From Neoscytalidium dimidiatum (Eukaryota; Ascomycota; Dothideomycetes; Botryosphaeriales; Botryosphaeriaceae), in the NCBI GenBank assembly GCA_037367355.1, contig CM074706.1, forward strand, positions 620,001 to 684,000: a stretch of 64,000 nucleotides of DNA. The letters run 5' to 3'. Position 1 is the stretch's first letter, and every line of letters begins with the position of its first letter. The translations under genes were made by a program, and so were the position numbers. Positions 54,739-64,000 of this stretch are shown in pieces. The notes under the pieces are model-generated. The model was not told where the DNA came from. It saw only the letters and a program-made list of their open reading frames with translations, and made no database searches.

Positions 54739-56766
54739 TCACACTGCCCCGGTATTCTCCGTTGATCCATCAGCCAATTTTCTTCTCTTCTTCGACCTGT
54801 CCATCGCTGAGGGAGCTATCGTGGACAGTATGGCAGGTTCATCATCCACGCCATTTCCCTTGCCAGGGGAGTAGAAGCCATCATCTTGAACCGTCCACCC
54901 CGAGTTTTTCAGCTGCTTCCACTCCCTCTCCACTTTGTACCGTACCAGCTCTCCAGTAGCACGTGCATCCTCCAAGCTGTCATGACCCGCGGCACCAGCC
55001 GTCTGGACTTCCTTTCCGAGCAGCCCTTTCACTAGTCCCTTCAGCGATGGGCGTGCTGGCAGGCCTGTTCTGATTGGGAAAAGTAGGACTGTATCAACGA
55101 TGGTCGGATGCACGAGACGGATTGCATTCAAATCGTTCTCAAGCGCGTGCCCGAGAAGTGGCGTCTCAGGTGCGATGTATGACAGCAGCAGCGACCGAGC
55201 TTCTGCAGGGCTCGAGACGATCCGAAGAGCTGCTTCCTTATCTCCTCCTCCTGCAGCTCTCGGGTTAGCCGACGACGGGTCACTCGGCTCGTACGGCTTG
55301 GCGTTGAAGAACTGTTCAGGGCTGACGCCAGAGAATCGAGTGTTCAGGTCTAGAATCGTCCCAAACGGTCGAACGAGCACATCAATCAACGGTGCACCGT
55401 CTGGCCATGAGGTTGCAGTGAGACGGATGAGTTCCAGTCCGTACACAGTGTACCCCATTTCGCAGTCGAAGCATACCGCCTTCCCTTGAATGGCACTGGG
55501 ATTGGGCGGAGTTTCAATGAAAGGTAATACGAGTGCAAGTCTCTTTGCTTCCGATATCTTGAAGACGTGAGTCTCCAAAGTCGAACAGCCCGGCATACCT
55601 GTTGGCTCTTGGCAGCAGGCATATCGCATCTCTGCTCTACCTGTGACTGCCTCGGTCTTCTTGTACTGCGGTCGGAAGGGCTTTCCCCAGTGATATGTGC
55701 AGCGGTTGCCGGTTGTGAGGGCACCGTCTTCCACGCGGCGTTCAGGGAAGACCTGAAACCGGGTTCTGCAGCGATCACATACTTCGTAACCTGCGCTCAT
55801 CTCCACTCCCACCCTCGCCTGTTCGATTTCTGTATCTGTCGGGACCGCAGTGACATAGCCGTGCTTGTCAAGGCCCGACTGGTCTGCAACGAGGCGGCGA
55901 AGGAACATTGTCTCCTGCTCTGAGGTAAGACCTGTGTCAATCGTGGCGGGTTCAAGCTTCTGATTGCCATCCGTAGACCCGTTTGTTTCTGCGAGCCTAT
56001 GTCGTTTCCACTCCTCGATCTTCATCTTCTTGTACGCCATGATCCGAAGCTTGACCATGTTCTTGTAGACTTTGCCTTGAGTTTGGGCAAGCTTTTCTTC
56101 TTCGTCCAAAGCTGCTTTGATCAGTGCGTTGTCGTCGAGATATAATGCCTTCAGCTCAGGGTCTGCACTGTTTCCAGCCTGCTTATTGAGAGGCACCATC
56201 GCCTCGTGCAACTTCTCCAGCAATGCTGTGCGAATACCCCACACTTCAGGTTCCATGGGAACACGCCGTGGATTCAGAGTCTGCGTCTTGGTCTCTTGGG
56301 GCTTTGCTGCAGGCAAGGCCGCCTTAGTTGTAATACTACCGGGTCTGGCCTTATGTCCCGACGAGATGGCTCTGGGCGGCGGCGACACAGGCCGCTTTGC
56401 TGACTGCAAATGGATTGCCGGGCTAGCTATGGTATTGTGTGGTTGCCTTTCTGCAGACGCGCCCCTACCGGAGGCGGCGGGCTCAGTCGGCACAAGACTT
56501 CCAATGAAAGCTTTCTTCTCCACCACAGACGGAAAGTGTCCAAAGACCTTGGAACCGTCATCTAGCTTGCGGCGTTTTTGCTCATGGCCATTGTGAGCGG
56601 GGGACTGCCCAGACTCAGGAGCGGTTTGAGGTGCTGCAGGACCGGACCGGGCGTCGCTTGTAGGATGGGCACCAGGAAATTCATGGCTGAAAATGCAGTT
56701 TGGCATACGACACGCGGCGCCACTCGGGCAGATGATGTGTTTGAAGAACCCCTTGTTCGAGAACAT
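54739..56766 (-). CDS. REX3: RNA exonuclease Rex3
   Basis: DEDDh-family 3'-5' exoribonuclease that trims small RNAs such as RNase MRP RNA and other precursors in yeast. It is a single exon of 675 residues from ATG 56766; the frame opens just upstream with a GTG. The N-terminus has a CCCH-like zinc site (CPSGAACRMPNCIFSH). Residues 330-420 contain a cysteine cluster (CDRCRTRF, then CTYHWGK, YACCQE, GCSTLETHVF) typical of the Rex3/Rexo1 group. The nuclease core starts at VCFDCEMGYT (Asp434, Glu436), continues with LLGHALENDLNAIRLVHP and DTVLLFPI, and ends with the HDSLEDARAT motif (His595, Asp600). All DEDDh residues appear intact. The C-terminal tail has a basic nuclear-signal-like RSKKRRK. 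No introns are needed. Confidence 0.92.
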   Translation of the reverse strand: MFSNKGFFKHIICPSGAACRMPNCIFSHEFPGAHPTSDARSGPAAPQTAPESGQSPAHNGHEQKRRKLDDGSKVFGHFPSVVEKKAFIGSLVPTEPAASGRGASAERQPHNTIASPAIHLQSAKRPVSPPPRAISSGHKARPGSITTKAALPAAKPQETKTQTLNPRRVPMEPEVWGIRTALLEKLHEAMVPLNKQAGNSADPELKALYLDDNALIKAALDEEEKLAQTQGKVYKNMVKLRIMAYKKMKIEEWKRHRLAETNGSTDGNQKLEPATIDTGLTSEQETMFLRRLVADQSGLDKHGYVTAVPTDTEIEQARVGVEMSAGYEVCDRCRTRFQVFPERRVEDGALTTGNRCTYHWGKPFRPQYKKTEAVTGRAEMRYACCQEPTGMPGCSTLETHVFKISEAKRLALVLPFIETPPNPSAIQGKAVCFDCEMGYTVYGLELIRLTATSWPDGAPLIDVLVRPFGTILDLNTRFSGVSPEQFFNAKPYEPSDPSSANPRAAGGGDKEAALRIVSSPAEARSLLLSYIAPETPLLGHALENDLNAIRLVHPTIVDTVLLFPIRTGLPARPSLKGLVKGLLGKEVQTAGAAGHDSLEDARATGELVRYKVEREWKQLKNSGWTVQDDGFYSPGKGNGVDDEPAILSTIAPSAMDRSKKRRKLADGSTENTGAV

Positions 56767-57631
56767 GGTCACGGCTAGAAGCTCATGGACACTTCGTCAC
56801 CCAAGATGGTGGCCGTTGGCTGGGAGGCGGCGTGTTGTGAGGCTAAGACTGAGTCTGACTCGAAGGCAAGCTTAATGTGGAACTTAGTCACGGGCCAACC
56901 GCCTGCAGGAATGAAGGACTGCGATAAGGTGAGACGAGTGTGGAGAAGGCGAGAAAAAGGTGTGAGTGGAGCTTAGGCATCCCTGTCCGCATTGGGGGGA
57001 GAGCGTCGTGGTTCTGCGGGTGCCCGGTCCAGCTATCACTTGTCCGGGAGCTTGCAGAGCCAAGGCAAGTTGGATGGCTGAAAAAGGTGCAGCGTTGATA
57101 AGGCGTGCGTAAGATAGAGCGCCGGAGCGGACGGCAGCAGATAAAGGCAGATTAGGTGGTGTCGCAGAGCGAAGGAGTTGGCAGGCGCGTCGATCACGGT
57201 GCTTGGCTGGGCATGCGTGTGCCTCACTGTCCGCTCGGGCTGCGGGTGGTTCCTGTTATGCCTTGTCCAGTGCGCGTGGCCGACGAATGCTGGGACAAAC
57301 GGACGGCCCAAAGCCCCAGTGAGGAGGGCGTGTCGTTGGCGGCTCTTCGCAGAATCCCTGCGCTGGCCTCAGTTTCGCAGCTGATCCCTGCCGCAGCTGG
57401 CTCCCACGGTGCAGCCGGTGGCAGGCGCGTCAGAAGGCACTGTGACGACACTAAATATTTCCCGATAAGCCCCGTCAGGCTGCTGCACGCTGCTCCTGCC
57501 TGCCATCGATCGAGGAAGAATTTTGACAATCATAAAAGCCCACCCCGGCGAGCGCATGTTTGCGCTCGTTAATGTTCCCCTTCGCTCTCTCCAGCATCGA
57601 TACCAGCATCGTTAGGGCCTACAAAAGCGGC
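56767..57631. promoter_or_regulatory. Divergent promoter region of REX3 and the lipase gene
   Basis: 865 bp between two start codons that face away from each other. No repeats or recognised sites stand out. Short frames here are chance. Confidence 0.5.
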
Positions 57632-59284
57632 ATGGGCGAGTCTTCGCCCGCAAGCGTTACGGCCGACCATCTATGCGTTCTCGTGCATGGGTAAGATACG
57701 GAGACGGAGACGGCAGACCAAGCACGACTGAGGAGGATGCCAGCCGGTTCAACTGTACTCTGGCTTTCGCCGCACGACCTGCTTGTCCTCTACTGTTGGG
57801 CTGACATGCGTGCCGCAGGCTTTGGGGTAATCCCAACCATCTGGTTTATCTGGCATCCTCGCTGCGAGAGGCATACTCGGACGACAAGCTCCATATTCTC
57901 CTCGTCGCCCGCAACGCCGGCACTCATACGTACGATGGCATCGAGACCGGCGGTGAGCGCATCACCCAAGAGATTGAGGAAGAGCTGGAGCGGCTTGCCC
58001 ACAATGGACAAAGCATACGGAAGCTGAGCATCATCGGGTACTCACTCGGCGGCCTAATCTCGCGGTACGCCGTCGGGCTGCTATACTACAAAGGATGGTT
58101 TGACAAGATCGAGCCTGTGGTACGTCACCGCTCAAGTGCCGCGAAATTCCCGTACTGACCCCAGCCAGAACTTTACCACGTTTGCCACTCCCCATTTGGG
58201 TGTACGCACCCCTCTTCTTGGCGTATGGAACCATCTGTGGAATGTTTTGGGTGCTAGGATGTTGTCTGCATCCGGCAGACAGCTGTTTACTATCGACTCC
58301 TTCCGCAATACCGGCCGTCCTCTGCTTGCCAATTTGGCCGATCCAGAGAGCGTCTTCATCAAAGGCCTGGCCAAGTTCAAGCATCGATCGCTGTATTGCA
58401 ACGTCGTAAATGACCGCTCCGTCGTTTATTACACTGCTGGCATCTCTCGAATCGATCCGTTCGCCGACCCGAACGCTGTGAAGATCAACTATTTGAAAGG
58501 TTATGAGGATGTTATCATTGACCCTGACGTCCCGGTCTCGCCAAAGGACGTGGAGGACGTTCTGCCCACATTCTACAAGCGCCTGGCGGGAAAGAGCTAT
58601 TCAGTGCTGAGCAGGCTGCCTTTGATGCTCTTCCTCATCCTCTTCATTCCCATTGCTATGATGCTGTTCATGATCAACTCGGCCGTGCAATCGATCAGAA
58701 GCAGCCGTCGGATTCGGCTGCATTCTGAAGGCAAGTTGGGAATAAACACCAGCGCCTACAGCATACCGTTGCTCGTGAATGAAGTTCGCCGTGAAGCGGA
58801 GGAAATATTTGAAGGCATTAACCACAACCAGGAATACCTGCCATCTGGTAGCGAGGAGCTGGCTACCCCCGCCAGCCCGAAGCCCAATGCCCCTAAAGCC
58901 ATGCGCACCAAATCCGACTCGGGCGAGAAGCTCATCCCAGAAGAAGGTGGAGTGGCTGAAGATGAGCCGCCTAGGCATCCAGAGAATAGACAGCTGGAGT
59001 TCCCAACACTGGCGCTGACTCCGGCTCAGTTTGCCATGATCCAGGCTCTGGACGTTGTGGGGTTCAGAAAATATCCGGTGTACATTCACAAGGACTCTCA
59101 CAGGTAGGTCATGCTCTCGTCCTGTCCAACGCCAACAGTTCCTTTTACCTTGTGGGCCATGAGAGCTGAGATTTCTATTCCTGCGCCCAGCCACGCCGCA
59201 ATCATCGTGCGAAAGCTGAACAAGCCCTCCTTCGATGAGGGCAAACTTGTCATCAAACACTGGCTCAGCGAGTTCGAGATCTGA
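57632..59284 (+). CDS. DUF676-type lipase, Lpl1/Rog1-like
   Basis: Serine hydrolase of the DUF676 alpha/beta-hydrolase family. Yeast relatives are the lipid-droplet phospholipase Lpl1 and the monoacylglycerol lipase Rog1. Four exons (57632-57690, 57819-58119, 58169-59103, 59191-59284) give 462 residues. The first intron splits the oxyanion motif LVHGLWGNPNHL. The nucleophile elbow is GYSLGGLISRY, with Ser95. The conserved FATPHLGV follows the second junction. A hydrophobic span (about 268-290, LPLMLFLILFIPIAMMLFMI) is probably a membrane anchor or hairpin. The C-terminus HAAIIVRKLNKPSFDEGKLVIKHWL supplies the likely catalytic His and is encoded in the last exon. Introns are 128, 49 and 87 bp. 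The lipid substrate cannot be read from the sequence. Confidence 0.9.
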
Positions 59285-62200
59285 GTGCGACGTACAGAGT
59301 GGGAGAGGATGGGAAAAGGAGTATCTTTGGTGGCCTCGCACGCTTCTTGTCTCCCGACTCCTTTCTCCCTGCAAGACCACGTGCCGCACTTCCCGCGACG
59401 TGGTTTTATAAGCAGTACCGGTTGACCCGACACGTGGCTCGCCGGTGCTATGTATCACGCTTCTCGTATGTCATTTTGTAGCGAGTCATCTTCTGGTAGG
59501 TCTCTTTTTCAGCGTTAGAACGAATGGGATTGGAGTAGGGTCTATTGTTATTAGTCGAACCACAATCTCTCGCACAAGAGCAGCGTCTCCTGTGGCGATG
59601 CACTACCAGAGGGCGAAAGTAAAGAGGGGCTCTCCGTGGCAATAGAACTGAAAATAGAAAAGTAGCGCCGTATTCATCGTTTTGCTAAGTATTTGCATCT
59701 TGCTGCTATAGGACCAGGTGCACCGATTCGGCGTGCTCAGGCCTCCTGGGTGTGGCGTCGCCTGGTCGCTGCGCCCGCTGGGGCGCAATTCCCGAAACAA
59801 CCAGTCAGATGCGAATACGGAGACCAATAGTTCGACGGTCTTCTTCTTTCGTCCAATGTTTGGTTCTTGCAGGCGTCCGCATCGTGAGGGGATAAGCAAG
59901 CGAATGCCGCGCCGGGCCGGAGCATCTGCCAGGTACGGTACGCACCCAACGTGCCAATGTGATGAGCGCATTCGCCTTGCAGACGGCCGCTTCGCCAACC
60001 AGATCCGGTGCGTACCTGGCTTGCGCAGCCCGCGAACAACAAGTGTCGCATGGAAATTGCTCACGCGCCCATGTACCTGGAACTTGATGGGCATCTTGCA
60101 TTTTGCCGACGAACAGCTCCCGAGGTGCGATGGAACGTTCGCCCACACCTGCTCTTTTCTGCAGGCTCTCCGTCGCCGCGCAGAAGAGCCTCGTGGGTCG
60201 GCAATACCTCGAAGCGCTCACGCGCTCCATCATCCCCGCTATAGGCGAAACGCATCCACGACGATGCGCAGCGGCAACCAACGGAAGCGAGCGACTGACA
60301 GCGGCAGCGGGACGCCGCTCTCGTTCAGTCCTTCCCCGGTCAAAGAATCTCCACATGGCCTGACAACGCCGCACGTCAGAGAGTCGTCAGGTACCGGGTC
60401 CATGCGAGGCTCATACCGAAAGAGCCTCACAACAACGGGTGGGGGGGATGAAATGGCGTCCAGAAGTGTGAATTCATCCCGCTCGACTTTTCGGCAGTAT
60501 GCGCAAGTATTGAATCAGGCTCGGCAAGCGTTGCCCTGCGAGCGCGTCAGGCACGGCGTCTCGTCGTGTGTGCCTGAACCCATCGCCAGTTCTGTGCCTT
60601 GCTGTGTCGCAGACAATACGTCGACGTTCATGCGCAGCCAGTCGAGCGCCTTGCCGCCCAGCTTGGATGATAGGAGCATAACACACCCGCTTGATGAAAG
60701 GACGTTATCCCAGCCTTAAGGTAATTAATGCTTAGCTAACCCGATAGCAGCAGCTGCGTTGCTGGGCAAAAATTGGAAAACTATAACACTGAGTTCATAC
60801 TCTGTCCCGTTCAGCTGCCATGAGGGCAGCAGAATTTCCAGATCACCCACATCTAACCCCTCCCTCTCCCCGGGGGCGGGGGGTCATCTAAACGCTGCTG
60901 GCAAGTATCGCTTCGCATCCCTCCAGTGGAATATACTGTGCGACCAGTTAGACGATGCCTGCATACCCCTTTGATTAGCTCGTTGCAGCTGCTACACCTT
61001 CTACTCCCTTTCCCAGCCCAGTAACCCGCTGCTCCCCTTCACGTTAAGGAGCGTAACGCACGAGTTCGCCGTACGCTGATAGGGGAGGCGAGTGCGATAA
61101 AAATAGACAGGCAAGCATTGGTAAGAATGGTGATGTGACGGGATGCGGCTGTATCCAAACACGTCGCTTGTCGCCATGTTTTATATCGCCAGTCGATCGT
61201 TATCTCGCGTCCGTGTGTCGTGTTGTGCAAATGGGAGATGCGCGTCATTGGGCATGCACAGCGGCGATGGCAATGTGGTACGCGTCGGGGCTCCTCAGTG
61301 CAATTGTCTTTCGAAGAACAAAAAAGAAGACTCTCTGGTGACGTTGCGTGGTCGGTCCTGCGGTTCCTGTCGTTGCTATCTTTGGTCGGTCGGTGTGTCC
61401 GAGTGCCTGTATAGATCGCGGCCCCTCGTACTGATGAAAGCATGAATACGACCGAGCGTAATGAAATAATACATTAACAGGGATAAAATCGACCAGCACG
61501 GGGTCATCTCCTATTAGTTTCGTCCCCGATCCTGCGCTGAGGATGCGTAACAGATGCGGGCATTGAAGTCGGTATCGACAAAGGAAATACCGCAGAATAG
61601 TCTTTTCTGCAGCTCCTCAGGCATCTTCCCCAAGAAGACCCCCAGCGCGTATCGTAGCGCCCGCCCACATCAGCGTCCCCAAGCTCCTATCCGGATTCGT
61701 ACTCTCGAAAGTGGGTACGTAACAGCACGGGTCCGCGCGGTGAACAGTCCGTTGACGTTGCCCAAGTTGTCGCCCCTAATACTTCCCACAAGGAGCGCTG
61801 ATCTGCTTCTTTGCTGCATAGCAGGCGCAGCTCGGGAGCGCTTTGTTGCGGCATTCAGCAAGCGCCGGCTCTCGCAAGGTGGATAAGATGTGCCGCCTAG
61901 ATCTCCCGCAGCTGCCCGGCAAAGCTTGAGCGTTGTGTTTCATCGTGAACCTCCTGTCTGAGAGCTCGGGGAGTGCTCTCTCGCAATACTTTGGGAATTT
62001 CCCAAGGCACGCGCGCGCTCTCTCTACCTCTCTTCCATTTCCCTGAGATCTGCTGGAATACCCTGCGCGATTATCATGCACAGCGGGATAATCCTCCGCG
62101 TCATTTGAAACGCCAACACGTACCTTTTGTAAAGCATCGCCGTTCGCGCACATACCTCCCGGGCAATCTTTCTCTTGCTGCCCCAGTACAGCTTCACATC

Positions 62201-64000
62201 TTTCCCCTTCCCCTACCCTCGATTCTGGTGGTCCGGCACTTGATAGAAAGCTTGCCTACCCGTGCTTCTAGGTGCCAGCATGGGACGGCATTGCAAAGCG
62301 TGGGACAGCATGCGGCAAGCGAAGCCGCGCAGCTGCTTGTCGCAGGAGTCTGGCAGTGCGGTGTGCTGAGCAGCCTTAGGGCAGTGCCTCGAAAATAGAG
62401 ATCAGGTTTCTTGTTCTTGTACAAGGGCCTGAAGCAAGCCTCTTCCAGAGGACCGAGTGCGTTGGGTGGTACGGCAGCGCCTCAACTGACAGCAAGCAAG
62501 ACAACAGTTACGGCCTTGGTTGTAATTCTGCTGTGCAACGGATGGTTGTGGCGACGATGTGTTTCGTTTCTTGTTCCAATGTCGGATGAGAAGTAAGGAC
62601 GAGTCTCCGGTTGATTGTTGACAAGACGTTGCACTGGGACGGGCTGTAGGGTAGCATAGCCCTACGGCTATGTAGTCATCATAAGTGCAGATGCGACGCA
62701 TGCTGTTTTGGAGATTGAAGGGATCTTCCTGAGAGTCAAGAGGAGGGCGCATGCAGATTGCCGGTCGAGAGCGGCCATATTGACTGAGGGAGCACACAAG
62801 CGAGCAAGAAGCGATATAACAACAATAAAGTCAATGGTAGAGAAGACGGCGAAGAGCCAGCTGGTGAGAGCCGCAATTATGGCGACTGGACGTTTGGATC
62901 TTCAGGGTCTTGGAGGCCTGGAGAAGTGGCTAGTGAGCATTATTTCGGCAAACAGCCGGGCGCCAGGCAGAAAAGTTCATTAAAATTGCGCGTCCGTCCG
63001 GATGTGATTTAGCCCTGCGGTGATGAAGGCCTTTTTGTGCGCGCTCAGTTCGATTACTCTCCCGGATGACGTGCAGCGCGCAAGTGCGGCTGTGGAGACG
63101 TCTCCGTACCTTGCCGTACGCATCCCTTTTCTCGCGCTGGGCGGGCGCGTAGGTGTTGATGTCAGGCCAGAGCGGTTCCAGGCGCATGCCAGCTCGTATG
63201 CAAATATAAAAAGAAAAATGCTGCAGAAGGAAAAAAAATCAAATTCAAGCAGGTGGCAGGGTGCCGCCGGGCGGCCCGAGCCAGACGGGCTTGAATTCTT
63301 CTCTCCGGGCTCCCCCAGCGCAGGCGGTTCTTTGCGTAGGCATCTGGCATGCGGGCAGCGGTGGTGGTCGCGGCTGGGTTGGCGAGGCGCGCAAAATCTC
63401 CACACGCCCAACAGATTTGAGCGTTGATCCGCACAGCTCATTTCGCGTGCTGGTGAAGGAGATTTGCGGGAGGCTGGGAGAACGTCATTCGGATACGTTG
63501 TCAAACAACAAACACCCTGCCCGCCAAGCGCAGGGGCAACTCTGGCGCAAATGAAGCAGGAGACGGGCCTGTGCGCATTTATTCCTGGCCGGGGGGCCCT
63601 CAGCCCTCAGGTTAGCGAGCTTCAGCGCGCTTGAAACAGGCACAATGCCGCTCTGTCATGCTGCTGGCTGGGCTGCTCTGGCGGCGCGGCAGAGCGACCA
63701 CGGTCGCCGTTTTGCGCCGGCGGGCTCGGGCTGGTGCGCGACGTAGCTGGGGCATCAGCGCGCGATTGGAATATCGATCTCCACGCCGGACCGATTGTCA
63801 CAGCAGCCGCCATGCGCAAGGAATTCTCCTCGCGCGCGCACGCAGGCCTCAGCCACACCCAGGCGCTCGTGCGGCCAGGCCGACGCTACCGCGGGCTGGA
63901 CGCGCAGCCGTCGCCGTCCACCCAGCGACGGGCAGCGGGCTGAGCAACGCGCGGGCGTGAAGGCTGCGTGCTGGCGGGCAGCATGCCGGCTGGTGGCGCA
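59285..64000. other. Terminal 4.7 kb, mostly without a supportable gene
   Basis: The first 400 bp is probably the lipase 3' end. One weak candidate ORF lies at 60264-60719. From 60.8 to 64.0 kb I see only short or shadow frames. A GGGCAGCGGG stretch near 63929 matches the heptamer motif of the 30.9 kb array. The last 400 bp are very GC-rich, like the start of the window. Confidence 0.5.
60264..60719 (+). CDS. Weak candidate ORF, Ser/Thr/Arg-rich
   Basis: A 151-codon frame beginning MRSGNQRKRATDSGSGTPLSFSPSPVKESP, polar and basic like the disordered N-terminus of a nuclear protein. The same frame is open upstream to 59718 (333 codons), but that part has an arbitrary Cys/Arg/Trp mix typical of chance frames. 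It may be a first exon whose continuation I could not find, or noise. No homology is claimed. Confidence 0.22.
   Translation: MRSGNQRKRATDSGSGTPLSFSPSPVKESPHGLTTPHVRESSGTGSMRGSYRKSLTTTGGGDEMASRSVNSSRSTFRQYAQVLNQARQALPCERVRHGVSSCVPEPIASSVPCCVADNTSTFMRSQSSALPPSLDDRSITHPLDERTLSQP

Overview
This is filamentous ascomycete (Pezizomycotina) nuclear DNA. Most genes carry short introns of about 50-190 bp with GT-AG ends and CTAAC/CTGAC-like branch sites. The gene content also fits: an NsdD-type GATA regulator, an Egh16/GAS-like secreted protein, a glutaminase A-like enzyme, a peroxisomal CoA ligase and an Adr1/AmdX-type regulator. I cannot fix the class or genus from sequence alone. I found no rRNA, tRNA, transposase, CRISPR array, viral gene or toxin gene.

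Layout. From 1 to about 5.0 kb the DNA is GC-rich and gene-free with many microsatellites, and it ends as a long leader for nsdD (+, 5071-6677). From 6.7 to 13.2 kb I see no supportable gene. An Egh16-like secreted protein (-, 13264-14259) follows. A 2.7 kb gap with tandem repeats precedes a 4-coumarate-CoA-ligase-like enzyme ending in a peroxisomal AKL signal (+, 17021-18948). This enzyme converges on a secreted GH31 glycosidase (-, 19510-21820). Then come a small two-exon orphan (-, 22044-22475), a LIV-1/ZIP7-type zinc transporter (-, 22833-24251) and, divergently, NOP16 (+, 24493-25221).

A gene-free 7.4 kb tract (25.2-32.6 kb) holds a cluster of heptamer and pentamer tandem arrays. It leads to a large C2H2 plus fungal-trans regulator of Adr1/AmdX type (+, 32598-36227). 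A SUMO-targeted-type RING ligase (-, 39099-40405) and mitochondrial DNA polymerase gamma MIP1 (+, 40810-44341) share a 404 bp promoter. A possible unresolved exon lies near 45 kb. Then come a glutaminase A-like secreted enzyme (-, 46645-49407), a highly charged disordered protein (-, 52188-53772), and the divergent pair REX3 (-, 54739-56766) and an Lpl1/Rog1-like membrane lipase (+, 57632-59284). The last 4.7 kb has only one weak candidate ORF.

The genes do not form a metabolic cluster. They are a mix of housekeeping (NOP16, REX3, MIP1, RING ligase, ZIP), regulatory (nsdD, Adr1-like) and secreted-degradation genes (GH31, glutaminase, Egh16-like), separated by unusually long, GC-rich, repeat-spotted spacers. 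Nothing here is clearly an undescribed system. The most unusual signals are recurrent tandem arrays with a 7-bp period, a predicted histidine at the mature N-terminus of the Egh16-like protein, a GC-AG intron in the regulator, an overlapping upstream ORF on nsdD, and two orphan coding candidates. All exon boundaries were derived by eye from splice consensus, frame continuity and recognised protein motifs, and should be checked with RNA data.
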